Assembly: GCA_004369085.1 (NCBI GenBank)
Contig: ML210401.1
Span: 1-35,667 of the forward strand
Reading direction: 5' to 3'
DNA length: 35,667 nucleotides
Origin: Coprinopsis marcescibilis
Taxonomy: Eukaryota; Basidiomycota; Agaricomycetes; Agaricales; Psathyrellaceae
The position numbers and the translations under genes are program-made. Below are positions 22,401 to 32,995 of this stretch, one piece after another; the first letter of the stretch is position 1; every line of letters begins with the position of its first letter. Under the pieces are notes generated by a model. That model was given only the letters and a program-made list of their open reading frames with translations, was not told the DNA's origin and ran no database searches.

Positions 22401-24590
22401 TGAATCCACTGTCCAATCATCCAATGTGCGAGTACCGAGTGTACGAACCCCGGGATGGCGTCTGGGAAGACTGGCGATCGTTGCGGCGCATCATACAGTC
22501 TACAGATCAGCAGTCGGTCAACAACCCACTTTGGCCAGAGAGCTGGGTATGAAGACTTTAGTGATGTCAATATTCTGTTGGTGGCACCCAATTTCAGAGA
22601 AGGGAAGCGAGAGATCGGAATGGCCTTGCATGTCAAAGAAAACGCGGATCACATACTTCTGTAGCTTCGCCAATCAGAATACGTCAAAAGACAGCCCAAG
22701 TTGTGAATTCTCCCATAGTTCAGGGAGCGATACCACGGAAGCGCAGCCGGAGGACTATACACGGTGCGACCCTAGTTAAAGATATGAAGTTGGGCTGGCG
22801 GTGACCCCACAGGCAGAAGACGTACAAGTCGAAGAGTACCCCAGACCGTGTCGTATGGATCAACATGCCATTTCAATGAGCTAGCCACACCTGATTCGCC
22901 TGGCTGGAATTATGGTACCGGTTACGCGTGGGCTGTGGGGTCCGCAGAGCCCTTGATGAATGACGTCGATTTGAGGGTGTGCTGATGATGTGCATGGACT
23001 CTGTAAGCTGGCGAATGACAGCTGTACGCACCGGATCAATATTTGTTGACAGTGAGGGCTATATGTTTGCATTAAACATGTAGGAGACAAGGCACGTCCG
23101 AGTTGCGAGTTGACCGGGAATCCGCCACGTTTTTTGAAAGCCGGGAAAGGGAGCGTGGAAGACACGACATGTTGGGCGACGCCTCTCGGTGCGGCGTGTC
23201 ATCAAGTAGACAGGCAGCACAGCTAATAATTAGATAGACGAGCTATGCGGTGGATTAGGGCGTCGGAAAGGCGAGTGAGCCGGCTCTCGTTATTGACAGG
23301 GAAATTTTCCAGAACATGAAGCGGGTAGCGGGAGGCAGGTTGTGCTAGACGCGAGGGAATCACTTCAGGGAGAGTAAAAACACATCATCAGAGTCGTTTC
23401 AGGTCCTTGAAAAATGGAGAGAGAGGTCGGATGAGAGATTTTTTACTGCTGCGGAACCAAGAGGAGGGCACAAAACCACGCTAGACCTGCGCCAATAGAA
23501 ACCTTTTAGACTACACCCCAGGAGATAGACTTAATAGCCCCACAAATAGCATGAAGACAATCATAGAAAGAGATGGTTTCCCGCCGGAACTTCGTGCAGG
23601 AAGAGCTTCGGGGATGGGGCCACAGTCACGGAATGGCCGCAATCCATACTTGAGTGGCACACGACTCGATGTTTAAGCTGGAGCGATCAAACAAGTTTCA
23701 AGTCGACAGCTGCGCTCCTGCAAGCCGGGAATTGGTCTACGAGGACCAGTGGGACTGGCCAAATGATCAAATTGAACCAAGGCAGGCCAGCTCGGTTAGT
23801 GTCCCCAAGACGGAAGGAACTTGTGACGGCGACGGAAAGTTCGAATACCTTGTTGGTAGCGTTCAGGGTCCTTTTCCAGAGTTGTGGCGGGTTGCTGGGA
23901 TTGCGTACCGGCGGCGAAGTCGATGAAATGGAACTTTTGCCTTGGAGCGCTAAGCCTGAAACTGAGCTGAGGAGAAAAAAGAAGCTTCTGAGGTTGTTGG
24001 TGAATGGCGGTCCATAGAGAACATGTTTTGTTGTGAGATGAGGTTGCATCAGCAGATTATCCTCTACAGCTCATTGACACAAGGAAGAGATCGCAGAAAT
24101 ACTAGACGCGTAGGGGGGCATGGTGGTAGGCGGCAACTCGAATATCGCCGCGCCAACTTGTTTTAGCCACTTGTTAAGGCAATGTAGCCCCTATCTATCA
24201 CCGACACTCCCAACCGGCACAAATGCAAGCGTTGCACTTTTGCTGCGACTACATCGGCGTCACCAGCCCAAACGTCTCGTAAGTAAAGACGACGTTGAAG
24301 ATCGCAGTTCATTGCATGTTGTAATACCCAGGTCCATCCTGAGAAGTCGATTGTCATCCAGAAAGGCCCAATTCAGTGTCACCGGGCTTATATGCGAGAT
24401 GTTTGATAATGGTTTAGAACGAATTTCACAGGTCATCCCACTGGAATCAGGGTACCAGCCCAAGGAGAGGTATGCAAGCTGGAACGATGAATGAAGATAG
24501 CCAGACAGCTTGGCGCAAGCCTATATCATTGAATAATGTTTACATGTTTATATCGAGAGACTTCTGTTGCCGTTCATAAGCAACTCGTAT

Positions 24591-25000
24591 TCACGCGGTT
24601 GCGTGGCTAGAATTCGCGGGGGGCTAGAAGGAGATGCATATAGTGGATAAGAGGACAGAAGCATCAATGAAACGGTCAAAACGTACCGGAGATGTGATGT
24701 CCAGAGCCTTAGCAAGAGCTGCAAACTCAGCGGCGGTGGGACGGTTGGCACCGGTGCATACTACGCGATAGGTAAAGAAATATATGGTGAGCATCGATTG
24801 CGGATAGTCAGAGTAGGGTATGTCAGGACTTACGCTCAGTAACGCGAGCCTCTGTGCTTCCGATCTTCGATGCGATATCAGCGTAGGAGAGACCTTGCCG
24901 ATCGATGAGCTCCCGAGGCCTTTGAGGAAATTTCCCCACTTTACTCACCGGTCCTGGTCTTAGCAGCGGCGAGGGCAGCGCATTGAGGATCGGGGGCCAT
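24591..25000 (-). CDS. Small helix-turn-helix protein, cyanase N-terminal-like (72 aa)
   Basis: Four small exons on the minus strand were assembled by GT-AG splicing: 25000-24949, 24893-24834, 24760-24687 and 24623-24591, giving 219 nt and 72 aa. Introns are 55, 73 and 63 nt. Residues 8-60 match, by eye, the N-terminal lambda-repressor-like helical domain of cyanase (cyanate hydratase, CynS): AALAAAKTRTGLSYADIASK, then IGSTEARVTELCTG and a Pro-Thr-Ala-Ala start of the next helix ending in LAKALDI. Bacterial cyanase has an equivalent ...SKAKKDLSFAEIA...GLAEAFVT... region followed by a catalytic C-terminal domain that supplies the active-site Arg, Glu and Ser. That domain is absent here: the frame ends in SSHATA and a TGA, and nothing like it follows for at least several hundred bases. 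The protein is therefore unlikely to be a cyanase. It may bind DNA or oligomerise through the HTH fold. The gene is divergent from uS11 (718 nt between start codons). Alternative last acceptors exist, but this one gives the best frame. Confidence 0.75.
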
Positions 25001-25067
25001 TGCTGTGTTGAGTATGTGAGGTAGGTTAAGGTGAGAGGTGATTACTAGTTGAAGAGAACGGATGTGG

Positions 25068-25075
25068 TTTAAATA
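25068..25075 (-). promoter_or_regulatory. TATA-like box of the HTH gene
   Basis: Reading the minus strand, TATTTAAA lies 68-75 nt upstream of the start codon at 25000-24998, a reasonable distance for a core promoter with a short leader. This is inferred from position and sequence only. Confidence 0.35.
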
Positions 25076-25210
25076 GGTGTTCAACTGCTTTCAAATACAA
25101 CCCTTATTGGTTAATCGAAGCTCGAAGAGATCAATTGATGAATAATATTGGTAGTCCCATGATGCGATTGCCCATGTTGCTTGACCCTGGAATATCAATT
25201 AGATGTCACC

Positions 25211-25236
25211 GGATTGGCTCTGGCGCAGTCCAATCC
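25211..25236. promoter_or_regulatory. Inverted pair of CCAAT boxes
   Basis: ggattgg (25211-25217) and ccaatcc (25230-25236) form a perfect 7-bp inverted repeat with a 12-nt spacer. Each arm contains a CCAAT core, the site of the fungal HAP/NF-Y complex. It sits about 210 bp upstream of the HTH gene and about 480 bp upstream of the uS11 start, in the shared divergent promoter. The functional role is inferred. Confidence 0.4.
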
Positions 25237-25718
25237 CATGGTATAACATCCGCGATGGTAGATTAGGTCGTACTGAAGACTAATACAAAATACACAGAGG
25301 GCATCGTCGCTGATAGAGTGGCCAAGATTGAAAGAGAGAGATTGCAAAACGCTGGTTCGCCTCGACAATCTGCGAACTTAATACAAGGACTGACCGCTAA
25401 TAAATGCAGGAAAGGCAACATACAAAGCAAAATATACGTAGAGGTTATACTAGCTGGTTAGGTCGTTGCTCAAAGAAGAATATCGAGTTCGGTGAACTTC
25501 AAGCTTTAGCGCGTTAGCAAGAGCCTCAAGGAGTCACAACTTGAATCGCACCTGGTGGCCCTGGGGGAATAGGGGCTGCGGCAGGACGGCCCGCATTCAA
25601 TTATTTTAGTGGTTTACTCTATTTGTCCTTGTATTCCTATCCCAATCAAAGGTTTCGAGGTCGAGCTCATCGTCCACCAAGTCGTCCTCAAGCCCTCAAG
25701 CAGCGACCTACATCCACC

Positions 25719-26477
25719 ATGGTAAGTACAATCTCTGTCGATGCGTATAGAGGGATCTAGTCTTTGCTGTCGCTGCAATTTGGATGGAAACTTGGCGACA
25801 ATTAGCTGGATTGCGACCGTTGAGTTCGGATGACACCGACGACGGCCCCGATCTGCGCATCTCTTCACCTTTGTATGGACTCGACTTTGACGTTGCCCGA
25901 TATATAGCCCCCCAAGAAAGTCAAGGCACCCAGAGAGGAAGCTGTCGTCCAACTCGGTCCTCAGGTCGCTGAGGGCGAGCTTGTGTTCGGTGTTGCCCAC
26001 ATCTTCGCCTCCTTCAATGACACTTTCGTCCACATCACCGATTTGTCTGGCCGTGAAACCATCTCCCGTGTAACTGGTGCGTTTTCCAAGCTTCTGGGAC
26101 GTGGTTTCGCGTATCAATGGCATGTATTCATTAATTAGGTGGAATGAAGGTCAAGGCCGATCGTGACGAGTCCTCTCCCTACGCTGCCATGTTGGCTGCC
26201 CAGGACGTCGCTGTCCGATGCCGTGAAGTCGGTATCACCGCTCTTCACGTCAAGCTCCGTGCTACCGGTGGAACTGGCACCAAGACCCCCGGGCCTGGTG
26301 CCCAGAGCGCCCTCCGTGCCTTGGCTCGTGCTGGTATGCGCATTGGCCGTATTGAGGATGTTACTCCCGTCCCCACCGACTCCACCAGACGCAAGGTATG
26401 TGCTGCTCTAAAAACAGCAAACTTTACGGTCCTGATGAAATATTTCTTAGGGTGGTCGCCGTGGTCGTCGTCTCTGA
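25719..26477 (+). CDS. RPS14: 40S ribosomal protein uS11 (S14)
   Basis: Cytosolic small-subunit protein uS11, which binds 18S rRNA near the mRNA exit/E-site platform. Exons are 25719-25721, 25908-26076, 26139-26395 and 26451-26477 (456 nt, 151 aa, the usual eukaryotic length). The first coding exon is just the ATG, followed by gtaagt. The protein opens [12 protein letters not shown] and shows the family hallmarks: [20 protein letters not shown], then [40 protein letters not shown], and the basic tail [12 protein letters not shown]. Introns are 186, 62 and 55 nt; the first is the longest predicted in the window. The gene is divergent from the HTH gene and followed on the same strand by the acyltransferase. 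No frameshift or missing residue was noticed. Confidence 0.96.
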
Positions 26478-27001
26478 TCGCATCCCAAAATTCTTACATT
26501 CTTGTTGCAACATATCAATGTACTTCTGTGGCCCGCTTTCGAGAATGCAAAACATGTCGCCGTTCGACGCGCAGCGAGCTTCTTTGTGAACTCGTCCCGT
26601 GGTCGACCAACTTTTTCCAATTTGGGCGTCATTTTCTGATTCAAAATTGAAGTGCATCATAAGAAGACAGCTTAGTGCCGAGGTGTATAAGTAGCAAATC
26701 TTCCACTATGTTTTATCCCCTTCAAAGAGCTGTTTAAAGCCTTATATTGAGCGGCGAGGATTGCTGATTTGGTTGCTATTTCCCTCCAACTTCTTTGTGA
26801 AGCCATTGGCTTGACAGTTTGAGCCTTGTTAGGCCTTGTTATGATCATCGCCCAAGACGACCATCCGAATCGTCGGATTCAGTAGTCCTGTTGCCCACTG
26901 CAGGTCCAACCAGGACGGGGTCGCTGTTAGTTAAGGACTAGTACTACCCATAGTCATCGGACCTCTTACTTCAGGAACGTGTCAGGTTGTTTTCGACTTT
27001 C
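26478..27001. other. Intergenic between uS11 and the acyltransferase
   Basis: Holds the uS11 3' UTR and the acyltransferase promoter. No AATAAA, gene or repeat of note was seen. Confidence 0.5.
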
Positions 27002-29173
27002 ATGGAGCCGCGCCTCGTTTATCGCTTTCTTCGTCAAGTTTCGGACTGGGTTGTAGATGGATACTACTCGGAGGTTGTGGTGGAGGGCAAGGAGAACGTT
27101 CCAAAACATGGGCCCCTCATCGTGTACGTCGTTATCATTTGCATTGAGTTGCTGCGAAGTTATTACCAGACAGTTGACCCCTATTGTGTAGATCCCCGAA
27201 CCACCCCAACGAGATTATTGACATTGCGACGCTAAGTAAGGGTCGAATCTCAGTACAAGTTATCAGTGACTCTAACAATGAACAGCTATCAGTATGCCTC
27301 ATCAGGAGGAGCGGTTCGTCAGCTACTGGACCATGTCTACGATGTTCCGTAACCCCTTGGTAGGGTCGTTCCTCCGGGCTTCCGGAGCCATACCTGTCGT
27401 GCGCAGTTCGCCTAAATCCAGCAGCAAGGCTTCGTCTTCTACCGCCGTTCCAAATACTACCTCCCTCGAATCTACCAGCCGGCCAAAATCGAGAGGCGAG
27501 GCGGAAGCGGAGCTGAGTGTACGAGCGCGACTGTTTGAGGAGACCACGAGGGTGTTGGCGAAGAATGGGGGAGGGGTTGTGGGCCTCTTTCCTGAAGGGG
27601 GGAGTTACACTGGATGGAGGATCTTTCAGGTTCGCCCGGGCGCTGCTTGGTCGGCTGTTGAGTATTCGAGGGCGAAGAAAGAGAATGGGTGGGAAGGGCC
27701 GGAGGTCGTGATTGTACCCACCGCGATCACCTATACGGATAAATCCAAATTTCTGAGTAGGGTATGTTTGTTGCTTTATTCCATGTCTCCGGGTTTATCT
27801 TACGGGGTTCTTAGGTACATGTGCGGTTTGGAGAACCTATCTCGAGCGTGCCATACCTTGAGGAACTGTTCGATGATTCTGAGGATGTGGATCCGAATGC
27901 TGCTGCAAGCTCTGTGGCCAGTAAGATGACCGAGGAGTTGGAGAAGCGGCTGACGGAGATGACTGTTCATGCATCAGACTGGTGGGTCCGACAAGCTGCT
28001 GCAGTCCTCGTGCGTTGCGCTGATTGAGGATTTCATCAGGGAAACTATATGCGCTGTTCGAGCCGCACGACAGATTCTATGGACGGACGAGGACTCGATC
28101 CGTATGGAGGATTGGGTTGGGGTCAGCCAAAGGTAGTTAAATGAACGGACTTTTGGTGCTTGCGGTCAACTAACTGCTACTTCGGACACAGATTGGCGGA
28201 CGCTCTGGATGGGTCTGGTGATTCTGCAGAGGTCAAAGATGCTTTGGCGAAATACGATACGCTGTTGCAGCATGCAGGTGTCAAGCATTCAGTACTCACA
28301 TCCTTACGCCCTTTTGACTTTGGCCATCCGTTGCTGTCTCTGATATTTGGCCTGCCGCGAGCCCTCGTCCGTCTTATTCCGTTCCTCCCCCCTTTCCTTT
28401 TATTCCTCCCAGGGTACCTTACTGGACTTTTGGCCGAGAAAGTGTTCAGGACCCGCTATGAAGAAGCAAAGACGCAGATCAAAGGTGTATTTGGCGGGTT
28501 GGGTGTTGGGATCAGCATTTTGACTGCTTTTACTCTGCTTTGGAGGGCGCCGAGCGAGTTTGTTGTGAGGAGGCTGGTGCTTGGGAACAAAGAGAGGAGC
28601 TCTGTGACGGGGAAGGGTGTACAGGTGATATACTCTGTTGGGGTGATTTACGTTTGCTTGACCGCGCTTTGGAGGTGGCATAAACTGCTCGTCAAGGGTG
28701 CGTTGTTTACTAGGCTGAGATGTGGAGGGTGATACGCTTACTGACGGATACACCATCTTATTCAGAGAATTACGTAGGGTGAGTAGATTTCGCCTTTCCT
28801 GTTAGCCTTTTAGTATTTCGTGCTCATGAGTTATCTTTACATCAGATTTCAAAGGCTAACGACGCTCTGGAAGCTATCTCGGAGCTCGAAATCGAGTAAT
28901 GTGGACATTCAACCTTATACTAAACCTGTTTATCCAGCCGCCAGCCCATTCGTCAAACCCAAGATTATGCTCAAGGATGGCTCGGAATTGCCTGTGGATC
29001 CTGCTGCGTTCAAGAGGCCCCGGCCCATTTCTGCAAGCAAGATTTTACCGTCTGTGTTGGAGGCGAAGAATGATGGAGCTACTTTGCTTGTTAGTTATCT
29101 TGGGAATGCAAAGAACGAGGGTCTACGACGGTATCTCGTGGACAGGGGTGCTAACCTACATGTGTCTGACTGA
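27002..29173 (+). CDS. Glycerol-3-phosphate/DHAP acyltransferase-like membrane protein (Sct1/Gpt2 type)
   Basis: Predicted PlsC/GPAT-fold enzyme that would acylate glycerol-3-phosphate or dihydroxyacetone phosphate from acyl-CoA, the first step of glycerolipid synthesis, probably at the ER. Eight exons join in frame: 27002-27123, 27192-27235, 27286-27761, 27815-27981, 28040-28132, 28192-28697, 28766-28778 and 28846-29173 (1749 nt, 582 aa). Introns are 50-68 nt. Visible motifs: VSPNHPNEIID (His45 and Asp51, an H-x5-D form of the acyltransferase His/Asp motif), GAIPVVR about 45 residues later, and FPEGGS at 157-162. Hydrophobic segments near residues 347-385, 404-420 and 446-462 suggest membrane anchoring. 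The start is the first ATG of the frame. Exon 7 is only 13 nt; skipping it would give a stop at 28857. Substrate choice between GPAT, DHAPAT and lysophospholipid acyltransferase cannot be fixed from motifs alone. Confidence 0.82.
28766..28778 (+). other. Predicted 13-nt micro-exon
   Basis: Bases 28766-28778 lie between an acceptor (cttattcag) and a donor (gtgagt). They encode E-N-Y-V-G together with the split codons. Flanking introns are 68 and 67 nt. Direct joining of exon 6 to exon 8 gives D-F-K-G and a TAA at 28857-28859, which removes about 110 C-terminal residues. Confidence 0.65.
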
Positions 29174-29331
29174 CGTGGTGTATTTATTGTACAATATGTA
29201 TTTGAGACATCTATCGATATTTCTTGTTTCGTGTCATTCGCTACTCAACCCTTTCTGGTCTTGCTGGCTTCCTCCGCTACACATATTGTTCACTTGGGTT
29301 TGAGATGACCATGTTTCCGTTGCTCTGTTCG

Positions 29332-29337
29332 AATAAA
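29332..29337 (+). promoter_or_regulatory. Poly(A) signal AATAAA
   Basis: An exact AATAAA hexamer lies about 160 nt downstream of the acyltransferase stop, a plausible 3' UTR length. Confidence 0.4.
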
Positions 29338-29371
29338 TGGAATGTTTTGATGGGAAAGATCAAAAGTCAAA

Positions 29372-29385
29372 TTGCCTCGAGGCAA
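29372..29385. repeat. 14-bp perfect palindrome
   Basis: ttgcctcgaggcaa reads identically on both strands. It lies between the acyltransferase poly(A) signal and the RING gene start and could be a dimeric factor site. Confidence 0.55.
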
Positions 29386-29729
29386 ACCGCCTCCGAAGGT
29401 TAGACTCAAGAGTCAGCTCAGAGCGCTCATGCGCACTGGAAGCCTTACTTCCCAGACACACATACATTCCGGCTCTCTACGACGTTCACGACGACCTACC
29501 GACTTTTGATCCGCAGTGGCGACGAGCTAGACCCAAAGTTCGAGTGTCCGTGACCGCTGGGAAGGTCAGCAACGAGGTCGCTGGTTGGCTTGCTGGTATA
29601 CCCGTGCCGTGCATGAGGAACAGTGATACCAGGAGGTCGTGGGGCATCTGATATATCTTTCTCTTCTTCTTCTCTTCTTGATACCCGAGGTTGTAGGCGC
29701 AATCTCGAACAGACGACCGGCATCGACAT

Positions 29730-32700
29730 ATGTTCGTTCTTCACCCTTCAAGTCGATGCGACGTCTGTCTCGATGCATTCAGCTGGGAAACGGACATGGC
29801 TCCGTACGCCATTCCATGCGGTCATGTTTTCTGCAAGACGTGAGTAGTTTTTCCAGCTGTACGATTCCAACCGGAACTTTGTTTCGGTTGATGTTGGTTG
29901 ATGTTGGTTTTATGCCCGCGCTAACCTGTAGTTTCCGATGTCTACAGGTGCTTGACCGCAGTGGTACCCCCCAAATGCCCTCTTTGCCGCAAGAATTATG
30001 ATCCAGAACGGTTGAAAAAGCTACATGTTGATCGGCTGGATGGAGTCGATGCAGAGGATACCAAGGAGGGCGAGTATTTGCAGAGGGTTGCACTGTCGTT
30101 TGACGCGCCGGAGGAACAGCTTCAGGAGTTGGTACAGGAGTTGGATGATTGGCTTAGAGATAGACTGCCCGATACAGTGAGTTTCTTATGTTTACGCTGG
30201 ATTTAGGGGGATTACTCATTTGGTTCACAGTGTCAACCCCTGCGCAAGGCCCGCCTGGCACTGGACAAATACCAGGACCTCAGGTTCACAGGAATAGAGA
30301 GCAAACGCGAGATTAGTGGGCTCAAGGAGGACCTTAACAATCTGAGACGGACAATGGATGTCGAGAAGGAGCAGTCCAAATTGATAGAGTGTCAATTGTT
30401 GCGAAAAAAGGAGGAATTGGAAATACAGGTACGATTTGCGAGACTATTACATGCGACGTTTCTGACATATAGCAGCTTGACTCTTACAAAACAGAGCTGG
30501 AACAGCTACGAGCTGAAATGCAACGGCGGACTAACCACCGGAATCCCTTGCCACCTCCACCTCAACCAGTCTCATTCGAACGATACCCCGCATTCTCCAA
30601 ACTCGGCGGCCCTTCATGGCACAGTGATACCACGGGTGGATCCATGCTCCCACCCACCAAAGCCCCCGCCTCTTACGTCCACCCGCGCAACTTTTGGCCC
30701 GACGACGACCGCGAAAACCAAGCCCGTGTGCTGCACGAATCCAACGGCGTCAAGCACAACCGCAAAACTAAACCCAACGACCCCTCCCTCGAGCTCTACC
30801 GCAGCGTATACGGCACACAGGCACGGCCCGCAACAACGAACAGCCTTCCTATGGCTTCCTCCTCTGCTGCATTGGAGACGCCGAAACCCAAGCCGGGGAT
30901 TATCCCTGGTGCAACGGCCAGCAACAAGTTTATGCCTCCGGATCCTGAGGTGGAAAAGCAGCGAGGGTATCATGCCTTTACAGCCCCTGAAGCTGTCCCA
31001 TTTCCTAGTCACGAGGCACACCCCAAGGCGCCATTTGACCCTGCAAGGGACGCGATGGATCCGTATTCCTTGACCGCTTCGTTGCTCCCCGAGTATGTCA
31101 ATGGGTACACGGAGGGCTATACGTCTGCATTTCAGACTGTGAACGCAGTGGCATCGGGGAGTAGGAGCAAGGGACCCGAAGCCAGCACATCCTCAAACGG
31201 AGAGACGTTGTCCTCGTTGCTGGATCGGCCGGAGCGAGATCGGGAACGGCGAGAGCAGAGGGAGAAGCGTCGAAAGGAACAGGGGCGGGATAAAGAGAGT
31301 CGAAGGGAAAAGGAGCGGGAGCGGGAACGGCGCGGAGACCCAGATCGGGTACGGGAAGTGCGAGATAGGGAAAGGGAGCAACCGGGCTCGGATCGAGAGC
31401 ATCGTTCGCGGGAAGAGAAGGAGAGGCTACGTGCTGAAAGGGCTCTGCGACATCGAGAACGTGAACAGCGTGAACGAGACAAGGAACGTGAACGCGCCGC
31501 ACGTGAACGTCCTGCTGGTACAGGCTCGGGTTCTGGAAGTGGCAGTTCCTCCCGCCGACGCGATACGTTGCCTGAGCAGATATCGTCCTTGACAGCAGGC
31601 CCGAGTCGTCCTCCGCGTAGTGACGAAGAAGTGGCGAGGCATCGAACGAGATCCAGGAGGTCGAGACCTTCAGAGATGGAGTTGGAAATTGCCCACCGCA
31701 CTCAAGGACAGGCGCAGGCTGCCCTTGCCAGCATCCTCAGCGACAACCCAGGACGGGTACGACGAACCTCGCTTGCTGCAAGGCCCCATACGAACGCACC
31801 GATCCTCCAATCCCAGGCAACAAATCCATCGCAATCACAACATGCCCCTCCACCGCAACCACCGTCAGCCCACGCCCCGATCTCGATGGCGCATCCCACA
31901 CCTCGCCCTGTCCTACCGTCCCTGCCGCCTTCGGAAACAGGCCATGAAACTGTCATGAATTCGCCGGCCTCTCGACACAGTATTCAGAGCGATATCAGCA
32001 ACGCCAGCTCGTGGGGGACTGTGTCCAGCGGTGGGCCCAATGATGATATGACACCCAATAGCTTCATGTCTCTCAACCTTCGAAACTTCTCTCAGCACCA
32101 TCACTCCGCTATGCCTATGGGACCAACGCCAAGCAGTCCTGTGAGACCGATCATCCAGGTGGAGGAGAGCAGTAGTGAGGAGGAGGATGAAGAGGAAGAG
32201 GAGACGGAAACTGAGCAGGAGGGTCCTGTAGTTCCTCCGCAAACACGTGCTGCGAGCCGACCTACGCGGAATAACGCACCTATGCCACCTGCATCTGCGC
32301 CTGCCCGTCGAAGCACCGAGCAGGTGTCCCATGTGCCTCCTCAAGCTCACAGCCAGCCTCAGGCTCAAGGCCGGTTCTGGACGGGGCCATATCCACAATC
32401 TGCAGCCCCGGCATCTCAAGCGCATGGAACTCGATATACACAAGCCGGTGCCCAGCATTATCAGAATCCGACGTCAGCTACAGATATGAATCACGCAAGA
32501 GCGAGGCAACATGCCCACGGACATTCGAATTCACAGCCTCATTCTTTGGCTCATGGCGTGTCGGCGAATGGGAACGGAGATGCCAGAGCAAGACGCGTTT
32601 CGACCTCTCAAGCTGGGGTTGCGCCTGTTCCCGCTTCTTTGCTGATCAATGGCGCCGCACCTAATGGTGTCGGCAATCCCATTCGTTCTGCTCCTGTTTC

Positions 32701-32995
32701 TCAGTGGCAGCAGACTATGGGCCCAAATCGCGAGCAGGAGGAATCCAGCAGTGAGGAAGACGAGGATGAAACCGATGACGGCGAGGAAGAGGAATCGGAT
32801 GAGGAAGAAGAACCTCAGCCTGTGGTGGCCCTGCAGGCACCCCCACAACCTCCGACACCGCTTGATACGGCGAACACAGGGAATGCGTTGGGATTGGCGA
32901 TTGCCCCCGAGCCTATGCAGATAAGTGCACCGAGACCGCGTGTTTCTAGCAGAACGTTTTTACGATCTTTCAGTCATGACAATTATGTTCATTAG
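29730..32995 (+). CDS. RING-finger protein with long charged disordered tail (1018 aa)
   Basis: Probable RING E3 ubiquitin ligase or scaffold. Exons are 29730-29839, 29948-30176, 30231-30428 and 30476-32995 (3057 nt). Introns are 108, 54 and 47 nt. The N-terminal C3HC4 RING has ligands Cys10, Cys13, Cys30, His32, Cys35, Cys38, Cys47 and Cys50 (PCGHVFCKTCL, then CPLC). The junction of exons 1 and 2 falls inside the RING and restores Thr37-Cys38. Residues of about 114-195 look like a coiled coil, ending in a stretch rich in Leu, Glu and Arg. The rest is low complexity: an Arg-Glu/Arg-Asp-rich tract at about 428-525, Pro/Gln/Ser/His-rich segments, and two acidic boxes that both begin EESSSEE (about 741-762 and 933-960). 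The RE/RD tract resembles charged tails of RNA-processing proteins, but no RNA-binding domain is seen. The start is the ATG just before the RING. Substrate and location are unknown. Confidence 0.82.

Larger units (their letters stand above)
17151..24590. other. 7.4-kb stretch without recognisable genes
   Basis: No coding frame with family features, no RNA gene and no transposase was found on either strand. The minus strand beyond the cyanase-HTH gene (below 24591) was checked for a cyanase catalytic domain; none is visible. Listed separately are a hairpin at 17251-17270, a 7-bp tandem repeat at 19781-19799, a trinucleotide run at 20871-20885 and a 19-bp palindrome at 22382-22400. Confidence 0.5.
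29174..29729. other. Acyltransferase 3' flank and RING promoter
   Basis: Contains an AATAAA at 29332-29337, a 14-bp palindrome at 29372-29385 and a CT-rich run just upstream of the RING start (about 29655-29682), a common feature of fungal core promoters. No gene is seen. Confidence 0.5.

Noticed and set aside
23600..24590. Catalytic domain of cyanase downstream of the HTH gene
   Set aside because: Minus-strand frames here show none of the conserved cyanase C-terminal features.
25722..25907. Possible snoRNA in the first uS11 intron
   Set aside because: gatgac-like C-box fragments occur, but no matching CTGA D box with terminal pairing was found, and no H/ACA arrangement.
31132..31701. Arg/Ser-rich 189-codon minus-strand frame resembling an SR protein
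   Set aside because: It is the reverse-strand shadow of the Arg/Glu-rich tract of the RING protein.
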